From: DATCIH01 sp036507955
Lineage (GTDB): Bacteria > Bacillota > Clostridia > Clostridiales > Clostridiaceae
Length of the DNA: 6,321 nucleotides
Assembly: GCA_036507955.1 (NCBI GenBank)
Contig: DATCIH010000079.1
Location: 1 to 6,321, forward strand
Direction of reading: 5' to 3'
The notes under the pieces are model-generated. The model saw only the letters and a list, made by a program, of their open reading frames with translations. It was not told the origin of the DNA and searched no databases. The number at the start of each line of letters is the position of its first letter. The stretch's first letter is position 1. This document shows, piece by piece, positions 4,846 through 6,321 of this stretch. Position numbers and translations under genes: made by a program.

Positions 4846-4874
4846 ATTATACCCTGCTTACTTGACTTCTACAA
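4846..4874 (-). promoter_or_regulatory. Promoter of the Phd/RelE operon
   Basis: On the minus strand TTGTAG (4874-4869) is spaced 17 bases from a perfect TATAAT (4851-4846). Transcription would begin near 4839, leaving about a 100-base leader before the antitoxin ATG. Partly overlapping inverted repeats (TTCTAC/GTAGAA and CAATT/AATTG, 4867-4898) at the -35 could be operator half-sites. Confidence 0.6.
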
Positions 4875-4879
4875 TTATT

Positions 4880-4990
4880 TTCCTCGTAGAAATTGTGTTG
4901 TGCGTATGGCTGTCTATGATACGTTGATGCGCTAACAACATAGCCTTTCCATAAGAGCTTTAAGCTTTTAAGTATCGTGAAACAAACTAA
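4880..4990. other. Divergent intergenic region, no gene seen
   Basis: Between the two divergent promoters there is no supported open frame. Short inverted segments occur (CTATG/CATAG around 4914-4944, GATAC/GTATC at 4918 and about 4972), but no T-run or conserved motif explains them. Confidence 0.4.
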
Positions 4991-5001
4991 AACATTGATA
5001 T

Positions 5002-5027
5002 ACTATTTAAATAGTTCTTGATATAAT
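5002..5027 (+). promoter_or_regulatory. Extended -10 promoter with a 14-bp palindromic operator candidate
   Basis: TGATATAAT (5019-5027) is an extended -10 with a perfect TATAAT. Just upstream, ACTATTTAAATAGT (5002-5015) is a perfect 14-base palindrome in the -35/-10 spacer, where a repressor would block transcription. A TTGATA at 4995 is 21 bases from the -10, too far for a normal -35. Confidence 0.55.
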
Positions 5028-5074
5028 GACAACAAAAGTAATGAAGGCGCAAAAACATTGGAGAGAGGTGTCGT

Positions 5075-5659
5075 ATGGGTAACAGTTTTTTAATGGAAAG
5101 CTTTAAGGAAAAAGAAAATAGGCTAAAAATATTAAATGAAATTGATGTAAAAAGAATAATATTGAAACAACAACTATACGAGCTTGAAAAGCAAGCTAAA
5201 AGTATTACTGATACGGATGAAGACTACAAACAATACATTGAAAGATATCAAAAATGTTTCTATTTTGGATCTGTAGACTATGAAAAATATTGTAGTCTTT
5301 TAAAGCTGTTCATGGAATCATCACCAGATAGTGAATTGCATATTAAGCTCTCAGATGTATTAAAAATCCATTGCCCCATTGTTGATACAACTGATAATGA
5401 TACTATTAATGTGTTTAATAAAAAATTGTGGCAACAAGTTTTAGAGATTGTAAGTAAAAAATTATCAGAATTAGAATTTAGGACGTGGATAGCACCATTA
5501 AAGCTTATTTCTACGGATAAAAACAGCATAAAATTAATTGTTCCCAATGAATTTAGCAAAGCTATAATAAAGGAAAAATATGAGTCAGTACTACTTAATT
5601 CCATACACGAAATAACTGAAAATATTGAATTTATTGATTATTCTATTTCAGAAGGTTAA
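5075..5659 (+). CDS. Protein with C-terminal DnaA domain I (DnaA_N) and N-terminal helical region
   Basis: A 194-aa protein. Residues about 116-190 match domain I of the replication initiator DnaA: LWQQVLEIVSKKLSELEF (118-135), RTWIAPLKLIS (136-146), IKLIVPNEFSKAIIKEKYES (152-171) and IEFIDYS (184-190), with the hallmark W119, F135, W138, PNEF and Y169. Domain I in DnaA mediates self-association and recruits DnaB and regulators. The AAA+ and DNA-binding domains are absent, and the frame ends cleanly with TAA. Residues 7-45 are charged and heptad-like, probably a coiled coil; residues 50-110 are not recognised. The ATG at 5075 has GAGAGAGGTG a few bases upstream. It is a single gene with its own promoter. 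A role as a DnaA partner, competitor or plasmid/phage replication factor is inference only. Confidence 0.8.
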   Translation: MGNSFLMESFKEKENRLKILNEIDVKRIILKQQLYELEKQAKSITDTDEDYKQYIERYQKCFYFGSVDYEKYCSLLKLFMESSPDSELHIKLSDVLKIHCPIVDTTDNDTINVFNKKLWQQVLEIVSKKLSELEFRTWIAPLKLISTDKNSIKLIVPNEFSKAIIKEKYESVLLNSIHEITENIEFIDYSISEG

Positions 5660-5670
5660 TCAAGTTTATT

Positions 5671-5718
5671 CGTAAGCAGTTAGTGCCTGTCAGCATAACG
5701 AGATGTTAGCCGCTTACG
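5671..5718. repeat. Nested inverted-repeat element after the DnaA-domain gene
   Basis: CGTAAGC (5671-5677) pairs with GCTTACG (5712-5718). Inside, GC-A-TAAC (5693-5699) pairs with GTTAGC (5705-5710) around a GAGAT loop, leaving one bulged A. It begins 11 bases after the stop codon. It lacks a U-tract, so it is not a standard terminator. It could be a structured RNA, a recombination site or a remnant. Confidence 0.45.
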
Positions 5719-5757
5719 TTGAAATTGCTATAAGCCGGTTATATCTGTATATTCCTT

Positions 5758-5783
5758 AACATTGTAAATCCGCATAATGTTGG
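5758..5783. repeat. Inverted repeats around a CCGCATAAT motif
   Basis: AACATT and AATGTT are inverted about a 12-base centre, and CCGC/GCGG pair across the same region just downstream. No coding frame or ribosome site lies here. Function is unknown. Confidence 0.25.
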
Positions 5784-5860
5784 CGGTACCCCTTATCGTA
5801 TTTGTGTGGGTATTATATTAAAAAACAGAATGGAATTATATGAATAAAATCGAAATGTAT

Positions 5861-5877
5861 GTATACAATATATATAC
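5861..5877. promoter_or_regulatory. Possible operator upstream of the DinJ-like gene
   Basis: GTATA and TATAC arms are separated by seven bases and end just before the TTTACA hexamer of the promoter. RelB/DinJ ribbon-helix-helix proteins bind such short inverted repeats; the assignment rests on position only. Confidence 0.3.
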
Positions 5878-5883
5878 GCCGTA

Positions 5884-5921
5884 TTTACATTAACAACTTC
5901 TAGTGATAATATGTATATAAT
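5884..5921 (+). promoter_or_regulatory. Promoter of the DinJ-Uma2 operon
   Basis: TTTACA (5884-5889) is 17 bases from TAATAT (5907-5912), and a perfect TATAAT follows at 5916-5921. Either -10 would start transcription just before the ribosome site AAAAGGAG that ends at 5935. Confidence 0.5.
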
Positions 5922-5943
5922 AAAAGTAAAAGGAGTGGTTGAA

Positions 5944-6210
5944 ATGGCACAAACAACAGTTAATATTCGCATTGATGAAGAATTAAAGAAGCAAGCTGAA
6001 AGCCTGTTTTCTGATTTTGGTATGAATATGACAACAGCATTTACCATTTTCGCAAAAGCAGTTGTCAGAGAACGTAAGATACCTTTTGAAATTACCGCAA
6101 GTGAACCGTTTTATAGCGAAACCAATATGGCACATTTGAAAAAATCTATCGAACAACTTAATCAAGGAAAAGGCACAACACACGATATAGTTGAGAAGAA
6201 TGATGAATAA
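5944..6210 (+). CDS. RelB/DinJ-family antitoxin
   Basis: An 88-aa antitoxin with an N-terminal ribbon-helix-helix domain (TVNIRIDEELKKQAESLF, then FGMNMTTAFTIFAKAVVRE, residues 5-43), the family signature RKIPFEI (44-50), and a C-terminal toxin-binding segment (NMAHLKKSIEQLNQGKG, 61-77). The ATG at 5944 is chosen because AGGAG lies eight bases upstream; an in-frame ATG at 5911 falls inside the promoter. Such proteins bind operator DNA as dimers and neutralise a RelE/YafQ-type mRNA interferase that is normally encoded immediately downstream. Here the next gene, 17 bases on with its own ribosome site, is a Uma2 gene instead. The antitoxin is complete and presumably functional; a toxin partner could lie beyond the window or elsewhere. 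Confidence 0.9.
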   Translation: MAQTTVNIRIDEELKKQAESLFSDFGMNMTTAFTIFAKAVVRERKIPFEITASEPFYSETNMAHLKKSIEQLNQGKGTTHDIVEKNDE

Positions 6211-6227
6211 TAAAGGAGAGTGTTAAA

Positions 6228-6321
6228 ATGCCATTACTTAACGAAGATAGGAAGTATACTTATTCTGATTATTTGACTTGGCCAGAAGGTGAAAGATGGG
6301 AAATTATTGATGGAATACCTT
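6228..6321 (+). CDS. Second Uma2-family protein, N-terminal fragment (runs off window)
   Basis: The first 31 codons read MPLLNEDRKYTYSDYLTWPE then GERWEIIDGIP. The 'YTY.DYL.WPE.ERWEIIDG' opening is the diagnostic N-terminus of Uma2/DUF820 proteins, and its EIIDG matches the EYIDG of the Uma2 protein at 812-1369. The ATG at 6228 has AAAGGAGAG about eight bases upstream. Only 17 bases separate it from the DinJ-like antitoxin stop, so the two are almost certainly co-transcribed. It is clearly divergent from the first Uma2 (a WPEGERW segment in place of NIGMNTDEL), so it is not part of the recent duplication. The catalytic region is outside the window. Confidence 0.85.
   Translation, partial: MPLLNEDRKYTYSDYLTWPEGERWEIIDGIP

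Noticed and set aside
5278..5604. Minus-strand 108-codon frame
   Set aside because: Antisense shadow of the DnaA-domain gene; no ribosome site or recognisable protein.
5671..5718. Integron attC site after the DnaA-domain gene
   Set aside because: The structure is suggestive, but paired conserved core boxes are not found, there is no integrase, and the upstream region (4905-4975) matches only loosely. Kept as an unexplained inverted repeat.
5777..5821. 14-codon hydrophobic peptide (MLAVPLIVFVWVLY) as a type I toxin
   Set aside because: No ribosome site upstream, no charged tail, and no antisense RNA promoter evident.
5793..6183. Two minus-strand frames (5793-6047 and 5983-6183)
   Set aside because: They overlap the DinJ-like gene and its promoter on the opposite strand and show no ribosome site or family resemblance.
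1..6321. CRISPR array or tRNA/rRNA gene
   Set aside because: No regularly spaced short repeats and no tRNA-like cloverleaf or rRNA sequence were seen by eye.

Overview
The window is strongly AT-rich and gene-dense. It uses AAAGGAG/GGAGGTG-type ribosome binding sites, TATAAT-type promoters and a Gram-positive LexA box. The families present (Uma2, Rpn-type nuclease, MNT/HEPN, Phd/RelE, DinJ, IS3) fit the accessory genome of a low-GC Firmicute, most likely a Clostridia member. No housekeeping gene is present; the region looks like a toxin-antitoxin/defence-type island shaped by duplication and recombination.

Layout. 1-140: the left end of an IS3-family element, with the first 24 codons of its OrfA on the minus strand. 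138-1369 (minus): a Uma2-family PD-(D/E)XK protein followed by an unrecognised 210-aa protein, preceded at 1534-1563 by a consensus promoter whose spacer carries a perfect LexA/SOS box. 1609-1873: a probable terminator and the 3' remnant of an Rpn-type nuclease gene. 1930-2758 (minus): an apparently intact MntA (nucleotidyltransferase antitoxin)/HepT (HEPN ribonuclease toxin) pair. 2854-2913: a second, shorter Rpn 3' remnant, so the pair lies between two Rpn tails. 2963-3595 (minus): a second copy of the 210-aa protein gene, about 93% identical in DNA, here preceded by a 78-aa protein gene instead of Uma2. 4014-4237: a decayed coding fragment. 4244-4737 (minus): a Phd/YefM antitoxin overlapping a RelE/ParE toxin that lacks its N-terminal part. 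5075-5659 (plus): a protein with an N-terminal helical/coiled-coil region and a C-terminal DnaA domain I, without the ATPase or DNA-binding domains of DnaA. 5944-6321 (plus): a DinJ/RelB antitoxin followed by a second Uma2 gene that runs off the window.

How it fits together. The minus-strand genes form separate units: MntA-HepT, Phd-RelE, the 78-aa gene with copy 2, and Uma2 with copy 1. The Uma2 plus 210-aa arrangement seems to be the ancestral unit, because copy 2 still carries the last codons of a lost Uma2 gene. The most notable items are the SOS-box promoter driving the Uma2 unit, the DnaA domain I protein with a palindrome in its promoter, the duplicated unknown family, and the DinJ-Uma2 pair where a YafQ-like toxin would be expected.
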